64,000 nucleotides of DNA from Ceriagrion tenellum (lineage: Eukaryota > Arthropoda > Insecta > Odonata > Coenagrionidae). A program made the translations under genes and the position numbers. A model generated the notes under the pieces. The model was not told the origin of the DNA. It ran no database searches and saw only the letters and a program-made list of their open reading frames with translations. Within the stretch, counting starts at the first letter, position 1; the number at the start of each line of letters is the position of its first letter. The stretch lies in assembly GCA_963169105.1 (NCBI GenBank), contig OY720640.1:62249527-62313526 (forward strand), given 5' to 3'. Positions 21,557 to 31,705 of the stretch are shown here, piece by piece.

Positions 21557-22415
21557 GTGTGTGTGGCACGGGGTGATTCCACACTAGGCATGAAGCCCCA
21601 TCCCAGCTTAAATCCGAACCGCGCCCGTTCCCCCGGATGCCAGGTTCAGGCCAAAAGCAGTCAGGACAACAGTGCGCGGTCAGACCAGAAACTAGGAGAG
21701 TTCTACTTGGACGAACATGCTACCATGGAGTACACTACTTAAGATACGACTACTGGTTATTATTACTGCGACAGATAAGTAGTTCTACCAGGTACTGAAC
21801 CATGCAAGTCCTGTATCATGCCAGAAATTACATGCGAGGTTAATAGCTAAAAATGATATTAAGATATACAGAGTGTCCCATTGATCGTGTGTCATTTTTG
21901 ACCTGTAATTTTAGGCACTATATTTTATTCCATATGGATGAAATTTGGTACCTGGGTAGAAAAAGGTTGTAAGTTTTGTTGAGTGTAAGCAAATTTTATA
22001 AATTTGACCTTTTGACCCCAGAAATAAGGTCCATCCAAAATTTGCCTTATGGGCTTTCAATGTTAAATTATTCGAAATACAAAAAAGACAAAATTCTTTT
22101 TCGAAATTTTCAATTATTAGGTATATATTTTATATATACCTAGTATAATTTTCAATTATTGTATATTAAGCACAAGTGCAAAAACCTATGTTACCTAGTT
22201 AGAGTCAAAGTTTTCTAGAGCTGCTCTATCGCGATTATTATGGTGCCTCTATGTGTGTGGAAAAAATCGTATTTTAATCGTTTCAGTTCGGCAGTCTATT
22301 TCCTTTATTTTATGCCTGGATCGTTTATACTGTAATAGTTTGGCTCTAGTAAAATATGTTGAACGTCCGGCAAAAAATAATCTGCATCAAACGTTCAGTT
22401 TGTTCGGCAATCTAT
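21554..22415 (-). mobile_element. LINE 3' end (family A), minus copy, interrupted
   Basis: The 3' untranslated part 21556-21870 (plus strand 'gcacggggtgattccacact', 'ccaggttcaggccaaaagca') and the C-terminal coding part 22175-22415 (plus strand 'tattatggtgcctctatgtg', 'tgttgaacgtccggc') match the family A copies at 3.6 and 56.3 kb in reverse. About 300 bp at 21871-22172 is foreign. The (TA)n tract adjoins the element's 3' end where other LINEs carry TACATC. Confidence 0.75.
21871..22172. mobile_element. About 300-bp insertion inside LINE A
   Basis: It starts CAGAGTGTCCCATTGATCG after 'gatattaagatata' and stops before 'tatattaagcac', so an ATATTAAG-like duplication is possible. It contains a palindrome GGTATATATTTTATATATACC split around 22121-22141. 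There are no clear inverted ends and no coding sequence. Element type not assigned. Confidence 0.5.
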
Positions 22416-23080
22416 TTGCTAAATCTTAGTCCTTAGCAGTGATCCAGACTGATAGGCACACCTAGGTAAATATATTTAGCATAAAATAATTTTGGACGCT
22501 CTCACGTGATAGCAGATTTTATTACGACGAGCTGTAATGCAACTCTTAAGTCGCATTTATCTGTTTACATTCGATAACACATACCCATACGTATCATCCG
22601 TGATGTGGAATATAATTATATTTCTCAGGCGTGGAAATTGCAGCCTCAGTAAGACAGTGAGGAAGGTGCTTTCTCGGCGGTAATTAGTGGGCTTCCGTCG
22701 GCTACTACTCCCAGTGCTGGCGCCGCCGCTTCTGATTTATCTGCATACGTGCGTCGTACGTAACACCGCTTGAACTCCAGGCGCCCTGAGGTGTGTGGCC
22801 TTGACAAAGGGAGGGTACTATCCTCCAGTGTGTCCTTGCATCAGCTCATGACGCTGGCGGGGCAAGTCTTGAGATACGAATCTCACCGGAGGTGAAGTTG
22901 GCTCTTTTCAAACTGGCGTCTGCGAAGTGGGAGACACGGCGCACGCGAGTCTGGGGAAATAAAATCGCTATCGCGTCGAACTCACGAGATCCGACTAAGT
23001 TTGATAAAATACTTTTCTGTGGTTCTCCGTTCACACCACTATAGTACTTGCGATTATCCTTACGACGGAAGGCAGAATTC
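22416..23080. other. Mixed intergenic stretch with GC-richer patch
   Basis: 22660-22830 is GC-richer with several CpGs ('tggcgccgccgcttc', 'gtcgtacgtaac'). A 109-residue minus-strand frame (22846-23175) is open only because it runs into LINE B 3' sequence. No gene motif or exon was recognised. Confidence 0.35.
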
Positions 23081-23084
23081 GTAT

Positions 23085-23560
23085 GTACATCTACATCTAC
23101 GTAATACCCTGCGAGCCACCACGAGGGTATGTGGCAGGGGGTGAAGATCACCAAACATGCACTGTTGCCATGCAAGTAGGATATTTAAGGGAGGCATGCT
23201 AGAGAACAGGGTCACATCCAGCTAGGTGGTTAGTATCTACATAATAAGAAAGGGATTATTGGTTGTTATTACATGCATCATGCACTACAGACTACTCTAA
23301 CTACATTTCACCTACCTATATCTTTGCTACGCTGCCTATTGTTCTCTCTTATGGTGCGCGGGAAAAATGACATTTTAAATCTATCGGTACGGCAATCTAT
23401 CTCTCTAATCTTGTTAATATGATCAAACCTAGCATTATACGCAGGGGTTCTTAATATTTATCTCAAGTCATCTGTAAACAAATTTACTTAAAAGGTTTAA
23501 CCTATATTTTAACCTGCGTTCTGATAGTAATTTCCATCCTAGTATCGTGTGATTAAGCGG
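23085..23560 (-). mobile_element. CR1/Jockey-like LINE 3' end (family B), copy 1
   Basis: The plus strand starts 'tacatctacatctacgtaat' (the tail), then 'ccctgcgagccaccacgagg' and 'agatcaccaaacatgcac'. C-terminal coding sequence on the minus strand follows from about 23345, where 'gcgcgggaaaaatgacattt' is the complement of the KMSFFPRTI codons. It ends near 23560 at the LGW-like block. Copies 2 and 3 are at 26232 and 27545. Confidence 0.82.
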
Positions 23561-25075
23561 CTGTGTTTATTGTGGCATACCAGTGCTTACAAATGTTACT
23601 TATGCGCTGTGATGGATTGTGTGTGTGCTCGTGGTGATGTATTAACATATTAAGGTTAATAAGAGCTATGCTTCATCTATTGAGATTGTGTGTGTGACAG
23701 GTATTGTGCTTAAAAACTTACAATTGCGTAACAAATGTCGGAGATGACCGATAGCAGCAACTATTACGTCCTTCTATCAATGTCTTAATTGAGATTTGGA
23801 TTCTATGTCAATTGAAATGATGTTGGTGACTTAGGATTGCTTCTGAGTATTAAGTGTGGTTTTTTTACGTCCTCAATAAAGGATGAATATTGAAGTGTTT
23901 CTTAATTTTAATGCAGTAACTTGCCATACCAAGAGTCACTTTGCGACAATAATAAACCCATCTACGTTTAAGGAAAGTGATAATTAATTTAATTAGACGT
24001 AGGCATTTGAATATTTCGCCATGTCAAGGCTTATTCTTTTGTTTGATGGTTAATTATGTGATTCTTTTCGTCCAAGTGAAATGGTGTTGACTATTTTGTC
24101 AAATGAAGTTTGTTGGTTCATTCTGTTTTGAAATATTGTTTTACACAATCATATCCTTAAGTAGTTGAGACGAATGTTGAATGCTGTTCATGCGGCCTTC
24201 AGTGATAGAAATTATTATACATTTTCTATGATAGGCTATAAGGATGTCTATGGTGATATTTCTGCAATAAGTGTATAGTTATTGGCAATTTGGGCTTAAA
24301 ATGCGTTGTGTTACGTTAGTTAGTGTGTTTGAAGTGTTGTTAGAAATTAGCAAATATCGTGGATGGCTGTGTTTACTCACTATAAAACGGAGCTTAGTGA
24401 TGCAATGAAAAATTCATGGCAGAAAGTTATTGCTATTATTAAATTTGTTTTCTTAGGAATTTAGGTGATTTTCGTCAAAGTGAAAGCTTGATAATATGTC
24501 TGTATACGATGTATGATGTTTCATATTTTACCATAGATTAAATTGTGCCTACTCAACTAAGAGTTTTTTTGTATTTATTTGCCTTATTATCATTAGCATA
24601 GATTGTTCCATTTTATGAATAATACTCAATGTAGTCTTGGTGTTTCTGCTTGCTGTAATTGTGGCAATTATGATGGAAAAGATGCTCTAAAAACCTAGCG
24701 GAGGATATGATATAAGCTGCAAGAAATAGACTTTTGAAAGTGATCTACTCAGCTCTTTTCAATTTCACTTGATCATAAGCTGGTCATCCTTGAATATAGC
24801 CTTGTAGGTGGATTATTATATTAATGTTTTGGGGTCAGGAATTTTGGGAGGATAGTCGTTGAGTACCAATGAATGTCCTAATCAATTGATGTCGGGTATT
24901 ACATTTCACATCCTGTCCAAGATAATTTAAATGGACTCTATCGAGCGTGAGGTTTAGACACTCATTATGCAGTCTATCTTGTTGATATTCACCAGTTCAA
25001 AAACTGGCGGAGTTATAATTAAATGAATGATCGAGACTCTTTTTTGTTTTGGCGAGAGTTGCATCGAACGAAAGG
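23561..25075. other. Intergenic, no gene recognised
   Basis: About 1.5 kb of T-rich sequence with only short frames. I found no LINE, MITE or SINE signature and no candidate exon with plausible splice sites. It may be unique host sequence. Confidence 0.4.
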
Positions 25076-25079
25076 TCAG

Positions 25080-25520
25080 ATTTGAAGTAATTCTACATCT
25101 GTATCTACATACTACCCTGTGAGCCGCAGTATGGGCGTTTGGTAGGGGGTGATAGGACACCAGCCGTGTAAAGGTGTAAGGGATAAAGTTTTGGTAAGTT
25201 ATATGACGACGGTGTGGGAGTGTATTTAGTGGAGCTCAGTTTTTATCGTGGTCGCCTAATGTGCGCGGAAAGAACGAGTTTTTCTATCTGTTTGGAAATG
25301 CGTCTCTCTCATTTAATCACTTCTGTCAGACTTAAAGATCTAGTGAGGCGCCATGATAATATTCTCTGTGTCGCTCTGAGACACACCAGTTCTGTATCTC
25401 TCAAGCAAACTAATCCTAGCGTGTACCCTCCGAGTCTCTAGGGGCTCCCATATTTATCCCTCTAAGAGTTGTGAAACACTATATTCGCTCGTTGCAGTCT
25501 TTAATCTTAAGTTTTAAGTT
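25080..25520 (-). mobile_element. LINE 3' end (family L), copy 1
   Basis: The plus strand begins with the tail ('ctacatctgtatctacatac'), then the hairpin region 'ccctgtgagccgcagtatgg'. 'tagtggagctcagtttttat' and 'gtgcgcggaaagaacgag' follow, the latter being the complement of the SFFPR-type C-terminal codons. It ends near 25500 in the complement of a CYER-type block, as in the plus copy at 32.98 kb. Stops occur in all frames. Confidence 0.78.
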
Positions 25521-25910
25521 TAAGTTTTACATTGTGCCTCTATCAATCTCAACAATTGTCAGATTTACAATGCCGATGTCTGGGTTGGGGCAAATATTTA
25601 TTATGCATTTCGAGTGAGGTATGCATGTATATACTAACAATCCTTAATGGCATCGGGAAAAAATGATAAGGAAACAGTGCAGAGTCTGTGCCAAATTGTT
25701 TTCGGGGACGGCACTGGGGTCGTTGGCCTCAGATTTGAAGTTGGAATTTATTGCTCTCTTCGAAGAATACCGGTGTGATCTCCGAAAGGGTGGGACGCTA
25801 CCAGTGAATTTCCGCGAGTTTTTTTTAAGGAGCTTAAACTTAAGCCAACGAAAGTAATACTAATATGAGTGAAGTGAAATGTGTTGCATTAATCAATGCT
25901 AGCACAAGGA
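25521..25910 (+). other. Unassigned; short open frame 25663-25857
   Basis: The 64-residue frame 25663-25857 begins MIRKQCRVCAKLF. The C-x-x-C resembles the start of several zinc-binding domains (for example ZAD), but the rest lacks the second cysteine pair. The reading is therefore not supported, and I cannot show that it is a gene. Confidence 0.25.
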
Positions 25911-26130
25911 ATGAAATGATGTATTACTTAGTTTTTCACAAAAGGTTTATTACGTTCTTACGACCGGGTGTCATCGCTGTGCGACATTGATCAGGTACAG
26001 ACATAGTAAAACACATTGCTTAAAAAGGAAAAAATGGGAGGAGCGACAGATGATGTCGCGCAGCGATAAATCCCGAGTTGTAAGAACGTAATAAATCTTT
26101 TATGGAAAACTAAGTAATTCATCATTTCAT
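25911..26130. repeat. Palindromic MITE, about 80-bp arms
   Basis: The left arm starts ATGAAATGATGTATTACTTAG and contains 'tttattacgttcttac' and 'atcgctgtgcgacat'. The right arm repeats these inverted ('atgtcgcgcagcgat', 'gtaagaacgtaataaa') and ends CTAAGTAATTCATCATTTCAT. The centre is about 60 bases. No coding potential beyond chance. Confidence 0.85.
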
Positions 26131-26231
26131 TATGAACGAATACCACCAAATTACTGCCAATGCCATTAATTCTAGTAAACAAAACATGATTCCCTGCTTG
26201 TGTTGAGTTGAGTTTCATTTCTATGTTCCAT

Positions 26232-26830
26232 AACATCTACATCTACAACTACGTAATATCTTGCGAGACACCACGAGGGTGTGTGGCAGGGGGTGAAGAT
26301 CACCAAACATGCACTATTGCCATGCAAGTAGGATATTTAAGGGAGACATGCTAGAGAACACGGTGACATGCAGCTAGATGGTTAGTATCTACATAATAAG
26401 AAAGGGATTATTGGTTGTTATTACATGCATCATGCACTACAGACTACTCTAACTATATTTCACCTACCTATATCTTTGCTACGCTGCCTATTGTTCTCTC
26501 TTATGGTACGCGGGAGAAATGACATTTTAAATCTATCGGTATGACAATCTATCTCTCTAATCTTGTTAATCTGATAAAACCTAACATAATGGGCAGAGGT
26601 TTTTAATATATATCTTACGTCATCTGTGAACAAATCGGTTGGGAATTTATTTAAAAGATTTAGCCTAAATTTTAACCTGCGATCTGATAGTAATTCCCAT
26701 CCAAGTTCTTCTATTAAACTCGTTACACTTATACAATTATCATAAAGGCCTTTAAGAAATCTAGCTTATCTCCTTTGCACACGCTCTAATTCTTTATCAA
26801 ACCTTCCTATTTATCCAAATAAGTTTAAAG
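26232..26830 (-). mobile_element. CR1/Jockey-like LINE 3' end (family B), copy 2
   Basis: The same landmarks as copy 1 (tail 'acatctacatctacaactac', 'agacaccacgagggtgtgtg', 'agatcaccaaacatgcac') continue further 5' through complemented LGWE-LS-RR sequence at about 26690-26720 and a RRSARF-like block near 26770. The frame is broken. It ends near 26830. Confidence 0.82.
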
Positions 26831-27200
26831 GCATTTAATAGTTTGTAACAAATCGACCAAGATGAATTTTATTTTGTGCCTTATTACGATTTTTTCCTCT
26901 GCACTTATATGTTTTGACAGAGTCGGTAACCGCAAAACTAATATGTTTTCTCAGGGGTGTCAATGTTACTTATACTTCTTGATGAAATGAACGATTTATA
27001 TCCTGTCAAGGCATGTTTCATAAGAAATGAGCTTTTTATTAATACATATTATATGAATATTTGCTCATAATTAGTATGCCAACGTACCACATCCTCTGTT
27101 TTTCAATTACAGTGAAACCTGTGAATAATGCTACCACCGGACCCATGAGATAATGGCCGCTTAACGAGGTGACCGCTTAAGGCAGGGAACATTTATATTG
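26831..27200. other. No recognisable gene
   Basis: AT-rich. 27110-27190 ('accacc', 'cgcttaacgaggtgaccgct') has a short internal near-repeat but no identifiable family. Confidence 0.35.
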
Positions 27201-27204
27201 CTTA

Positions 27205-27540
27205 TTTTTTTAGTAGCATCCAACCGGTTAAGGTAGGATTTGTTGAATGTCATTGAATCTCCTCCCGGTATTTAACACTTTCAGAGACCTATCTCGCTCT
27301 AGTATATCCTTTTTCGCCTCAGCATACGATCTGCTCTTTTTCACCCCATCCATGAAACCTATTCTCCTTCTTCCTTTTCTCCGCTTGCCCAACAACCTTC
27401 CCTCTATCACATTCCAGAACAACCCATCGCCGCTTATTACGTCCTCCAGCAGCCAACCCTGCCGATCCCGGATTTCATTCAAAAGTATCCTGTCCTCGCC
27501 CACTATCTGGGGCTTTTTTTCATTAATAAAGTAGTGAGCT
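27205..27540 (-). mobile_element. RTE-like LINE tail (family E), minus copy
   Basis: The minus-strand frame gives DRQGWLLEDVIS, then WNVIEGRLLGKRRKGRRRIG, FMDGVKKSRSYAEAKKDI and LNTGRRFNDIQQILP: the full C-terminal tail without a stop from about 27535 down to 27228. The 3' tip lies at 27205-27240 ('ccaaccggttaaggtaggat' on the plus strand). Its 5' side is cut by LINE B copy 3, whose 3' tail begins at 27543. The open frame 27228-27632 therefore fuses two unrelated elements. Confidence 0.85.
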
Positions 27541-27542
27541 CG

Positions 27543-28345
27543 TACATCTACATCTACGTAATACCCTGCGAGCCACCGCGAGGGTGAGTGGCAGGGGGTG
27601 AAGATCGCCAAACATGCACTATTTCCATGCAAGTAGGATATTTAAGGGATACATGCTAGAGAACAGGGTCACATGCAGCTAGGTGGTTAGTATATACATA
27701 ATAAGAAAGGGGTTATTGGTTGTTATTACATGCGTCATGCACTACAGACTCCAACTATATTTCACCTACCTATCCCTTTGCTACGCTGCCTATTGTTCTC
27801 TCTTATGGTACGCGAGAAAAATGACATTTTAAATCTATCGGTACGACAATCCATCTCTCTAATCATGTTAATCTGATCAAACCTAGCATGATACGCAGGG
27901 GTTATTAATATATATATATATATATATATCTAACGTCATCTGTGAACAACTCTGTTTCGAATTTACTTAAAAGGTTTAACCTACATTTTAACCTGCGTTC
28001 TGATAGTAATTCCCATCCTAGTTCTTCTATTAAATTCGTAACACTTATACAATTATCATAACGGCCTTCAACAAATCTAGCGGATCTCCATTGCACGCGC
28101 TCTAATTATTTTATCATACCTTCCTCGTACGGATCCCATATACTAGCGGCATATTCTAAATGAGGCCTGACAAGTGTAAAATAGCTTCTTTCTCGTACTC
28201 TCTCATCGCATTTGCCTTGAACCCTTTTTACGAATCCTAATCTACGGTTTGCTACACTAGTTATTTCCCTGAAGTGCTTCTCCAATGACATGTCTTCAGT
28301 GATGGTGACGCCTAAGTATTTAATAGATTCTTCGTTAGATATTTT
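27543..28345 (-). mobile_element. CR1/Jockey-like LINE (family B), copy 3, longest
   Basis: Reaches furthest 5' of the B copies. On the minus strand 28345-28100 gives SIKYLGVTITEDMSLEKHFR and RRLGFVKRVQGKCDERVRER, then LVRPHLEYAASIWDPYEEGM. 28096-27930 gives SARFVEGRYDNCISVTNLIE and ELGWELLSERRLKCRLNLLS. The KMSFFPRT region and the 3' UTR follow down to 27543. A small (TA)n expansion at 27907-27930 replaces 'aatatatatctta' of the sister copies. The catalytic palm is missing and at least one frameshift separates the two main frames. Confidence 0.87.
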
Positions 28346-28554
28346 CTTTTTCGATGATGATTCTTACGGCTTCAATAATATGATAAGGTAAATCTCCAAA
28401 AGCCGTAAACAAAAATCTTTCAGGGACAACCAGTGGGGGGAAAGATAATAAATGAGCGAATTTACAAAGTAATTAATCCGTGCAACGGATTTGCTTAGTG
28501 AGTAAGACACACTCGCAAATATCTAAATAGTACACACTCACTTCACCGGCTTTT
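28346..28554. other. Short unassigned stretch
   Basis: Contains 'ctccaaaagccgtaaaca' (28397-28414), which recurs at 29.68 kb and inverted at 31.74 kb, so it belongs to an unidentified repeat. Confidence 0.4.
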
Positions 28555-29285
28555 TTCACCGGCTTATTTTTTTTACTAGTATTCTACCGGTTAAGTTAGG
28601 TTTTATTGAATGCCATTGAATCTTCTCCCGGTTTTTAACACTTTCAGAGGCCTAACGCGCTCTAGAATTACCTTTTTGCATCTGTATACGATCTACCCTC
28701 CTTCATCAACATCTACGTCAACCCTGCAAGCCACCCAAAGGGTGTGTGACAGGGGGTGCTTCCACACCAGGCATGCATGAATGATACGGTAGAACACCGA
28801 AACTACATTGAAACCCGCGTATCACACATGCAAAGTGCCAATTAAAAATCTAATAACCAAGAAACATTCTATAGTCAATCGTTCCAACATGCAAGGGATA
28901 CAAAGACTACTACTACATATTCAAAATATCATGCATAAATAAGAACATCAATATTTACGTCATGCATAGATAAGAACGTAGAGAATATAATGAGAAAGAT
29001 CTACTGTCTGCCTATTGCCACTATTCGAACTATTCATGACGACGATCACAGCTGTTATGGTCCCGAATGGTACGCGGAAAAAATGACATTTTATACCTAT
29101 CTGTTCTACAATCTATCTCTCTACTTTTATTGACGCGATCTAATCTGCCGTCCTACATCCTATCCATGAAACCTATTCTCATATTTCCCCGCTTGCCCCA
29201 CATCCTTCCCTCTATCTCATTCATAAGCATCCCATTATTACGTACTCTAGCCACCTACTCTTCCAATCTCGAATTTCATTAATGT
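28555..29285 (-). mobile_element. LINE E copy split by a LINE C insertion
   Basis: 28555-28703 (tip, 'gaatcttctcccggttttta', 'atctaccctccttcatc') and 29156-29285 ('tcctatccatgaaacctatt', 'ttccctctatctcattcata') join into one continuous family E tail when compared with 27.2-27.5 kb. The segment in between is family C. The break falls at 'cttcatc', next to the TACATC-like tail of the inserted element. Confidence 0.8.
28704..29155 (-). mobile_element. LINE C copy nested in LINE E
   Basis: The plus strand starts 'aacatctacgtcaaccctgc' and shares 'gcatgcatgaatgatacggt', 'gttccaacatgcaaggg' and 'cccgaatggtacgcggaaaa' with 16.95-17.4 kb. 5' truncation stops just after the KMSFFPRTI region ('gcgatctaatctgcc'). 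It inserted in the same orientation as its host LINE. Confidence 0.82.
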
Positions 29286-29766
29286 ATGGGAAAATCATTC
29301 TGTTCCCGTAAAAATCAGCCACTTAGAGAGGTGATTGCTGAAGAAAGGTGGCCCCGGGGGCTGTTTTCGCTGCACTTACCTATTTTACGGCAATTTTTTG
29401 ATGCAAAGAGGCTTCACAAATTTTAACTTATAAACTGCCGTTATCCCAATCTCAGCGGTATGTATCCTCATATTTCTGATCCTGAAATGATCACGTTTGG
29501 ACTTAAAATGACCCTTTTTGTGACGCATGACATTAGCATTAAACTATGATATGTATTTGTAATAAGAAACGTTCCTGCAAATCTATGGTACGAAAGGCCA
29601 GGAAAGAGCAGAGGGATTTGTTCGATGATGCATCACCGATTTCCTATCCATAGATCCCGGTTAAAATAAAACAAAGAAAGTCTCCAAAAGCCGTAAACAA
29701 TTGTCACCCTTCGTCGCAAAACACCAAACTTTCTGTGTTGGTATTTTTGTAGGCAGAGACTTAAAC
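29286..29766. other. Unassigned; carries one repeat end
   Basis: 29665-29745 ('aaagtctccaaaagccgtaa', 'aacaccaaactttctgtgtt') is repeated inverted at 31.70-31.78 kb ('aacacagtaattttggtgtt', 'ttacggcttttggagacttt'). This suggests two ends of, or two copies of, one element. No gene recognised. Confidence 0.45.
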
Positions 29767-29767
29767 T

Positions 29768-30155
29768 TCATCTACATCTACATCTATGTCATACCCTGCA
29801 AGCCACCCAAAGGGTGTGTGGCAGGGGGTGCATTCGCACCAGGCATGCATGAATGATATGGTAGAACACCGACATTACATTAAAACCCGCGTACCACACA
29901 TGCAAAGTGCCAATTAAAAATCTAATACCCAAGAAACATTCAATCTTCAATCGTTCCAACATGCAAGGGATACATGGACTACTACTACTGATTCAAAATA
30001 TCATGCATAAATAAGAACATCAATATTTACATCATGCATAAATAAGAGAGCAGAATATATAATGAGAAAGATTTACTGCCTGCCTATTGTCACAATTCGA
30101 ACTGTTCATGACGACGATCACAGCTGTTATGGTCCCGAATGGTACGCGGAAAAAA
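29768..30155 (-). mobile_element. LINE C 3' end, third copy
   Basis: Tail 'catctacatctacatctatg', then 'ccacccaaagggtgtgtggc', 'gcatgcatgaatgatatggt' and 'aatggtacgcggaaaaaatg', where it stops abruptly at the KMSFF codons. It abuts a plus-strand family D end. Confidence 0.82.
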
Positions 30156-30336
30156 TGCTTGTTGGTGAAAGTAAAGTTCTTCACTGTAGTGCTTGTTGTT
30201 GATGCGTCAACCCCCGCCAAACACCCTTGTGGTAGCATGCAGTGAAATAATTAGATGCATATGAAATAAACCACTCCTCCCTAGTTAGACCCCATATAGA
30301 ATACGCTGACTGTATTTGGAATTCTAATGAGTTCGG
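30156..30336 (+). mobile_element. LINE D 3' end followed by a CR1-like RT scrap
   Basis: 30156-30262 matches family D ('tggtgaaagtaaagttcttc', 'acacccttgtggtagcatgc'). 30270-30336 encodes LVRPHIEYADCIWNSNEFGL, the post-palm motif of CR1/Jockey-like LINEs. That frame stops at the TTAA insertion of element I1 and resumes at 30897 beyond it. Confidence 0.7.
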
Positions 30337-30900
30337 TTTAGGGTAGTTTGAACGAAATATCATTTTAATTGGAAATTAATGAATTTGGTCTCATTTTAAA
30401 GAATAACATTTCACCCTCCCATTGACACCAAAAATTCAACCCCTTGATACATAACTTTCCGGGATATTTGCCAAAAATATAACAGCCCTTTTACATGGAA
30501 ATGTTACGTGTATGCACTCCAAAGAGACATTATTTACAAAATGAGGTATTTATAACACTTAGATGTCGTAAAAATACTAACAGCGTGTAGTTTGTATGTT
30601 TTCTCAACTATATTTGAAAATAAATCATATTGTCAACGCAGTAGGTTCTTGGGTATTACAAAAAACCTTCCGTTTGGAAGGAGTTTCAAACGCACCGCAC
30701 GAAAAAAATGAGTCAAGTTAAAGACTTATTTAGATATTTTCAATTAATTACTTACCATTTATGTCATTTCAAGCTATATTATTACACCATTAATAATGAA
30801 ATATTTAATTGATGTGTCCTAGAGTTGATGAAATTGTAACGTATAATTCGAATATTGTCTCTATTATGACTAGGGATTTATCTCGCTCGAGCTACCTTAA
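30337..30900. mobile_element. TTAA-flanked MITE (family I), copy 1
   Basis: Begins GGGTAGTTTGAACGAAATA after TTTA (a worn TTAA) and ends TATCTCGCTCGAGCTACC followed by TTAA at 30897-30900. The body is shared with 42204-42748 ('tttggtctcattttaa', 'gtagtttgtatgttttctca', 'gtaccgcacgaaaaaaa', 'attatgactaggga'). No ORF. The TTAA target and the interrupted LINE frame support a piggyBac-type cut-and-paste origin. Confidence 0.8.
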
Positions 30901-30945
30901 TAACAGACTTGGAACGCGTTCGGCAAAAATCGGAAACTTAAACAG
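30897..30945 (+). mobile_element. Continuation of the interrupted LINE frame
   Basis: TTAATAACAGACTTGGAACG encodes LITDLERV, the residues that normally follow 'IWDP' in these proteins. With element I1 removed and one TTAA kept, the motif reads straight through from 30270 to about 30945. Confidence 0.6.
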
Positions 30946-31470
30946 CGACTCAGGACCCATCCGTCATTCCTCCCTCTACTCAGTTTTGAACTTGAAATAA
31001 TTCGTTACTTCTCTTATCGGACGCCGTTAACCGCTCACTTCCTTCCCTTTCCCCCCCCCCTCCCTCCAACGTTCAACTTCACGTCCGTTACAAGTTTACA
31101 ACCCCCACTCGCTTTTACACCTCCCCCCCTTCACCAATCATTTTCTTTGGTTGTTTCCATTCGCGTATTGTTTATCGCCTTCCCCCTCTCTCTTTCCCTA
31201 TTGGATGACGTCTCTGCCCCCCCTCCTCCTCAGTTTACCTTTATTTACAACTTGGATGTCTTGACCCTTCCTCACTTCAACCTTGTGTTGACGTGACGCG
31301 TTACCTTCGGTTCGCTGAAGTACTTTGTAGCCGAAATATGCGTATTCGACCCCCCACTCTCGTCCGTTCCGGTTGTGTACATTTGACCACGCTCTTTTGG
31401 AGCTGATTCTCCCAGATGTTGGGCCCCTTTGTGTGTGAGTGAGTGATTTTATGTGCTTGCGTAAATAACC
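30946..31470. other. Pyrimidine-rich stretch, no gene recognised
   Basis: 31030-31140 is C/T-rich with a C10 run, and 31170-31240 is again 'ccccctcc'-rich. The 92-residue minus-strand frame (31198-31476) reflects this composition. Confidence 0.4.
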
Positions 31471-31472
31471 GG

Positions 31473-31572
31473 GCATCCTTAGCGGGGTCTCATTAGCCCT
31501 GCGAAGGATCCCAGTTTATAACCCAAACATCCTTAGCGGGGTCCCATTAGCCCTTGCAAAGGATCCTATTTG
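31473..31572 (+). repeat. Two-unit tandem repeat of about 52 bp
   Basis: CATCCTTAGCGGGGTCTCAT and CATCCTTAGCGGGGTCCCAT each start a unit that continues 'tagccct' and ends 'aaggatcc' plus a short variable part. Each unit begins ATCCTT and ends AAGGAT, so each can fold on itself. Confidence 0.75.
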
Positions 31573-31651
31573 GGTTGTGTGTGTGCGTTTGTGTTTGGTC
31601 CCTGGCGAGGAAGTAACATTCCCGTAAACCATCACAGGGGGGTATTCTTGG

Positions 31652-31705
31652 TTGGTATGCTGTGGTTTCCCAGCATTTAATTGCTGGGAAACCACAGCAT
31701 ACCAA
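31652..31705. repeat. Perfect 24-bp-arm palindrome
   Basis: The arm TTGGTATGCTGTGGTTTCCC plus AGCA at 31652-31675 is mirrored without mismatch at 31682-31705 around a 6-base loop TTTAAT. Perfect preservation in this decayed neighbourhood suggests recent origin or conversion between the arms. Confidence 0.9.

Noticed and set aside
25663..25857. Possible zinc-finger (ZAD-like) exon from C-x-x-C near its start
   Set aside because: No second cysteine pair, no splice-site support and no neighbouring exon. The match is too short to support.
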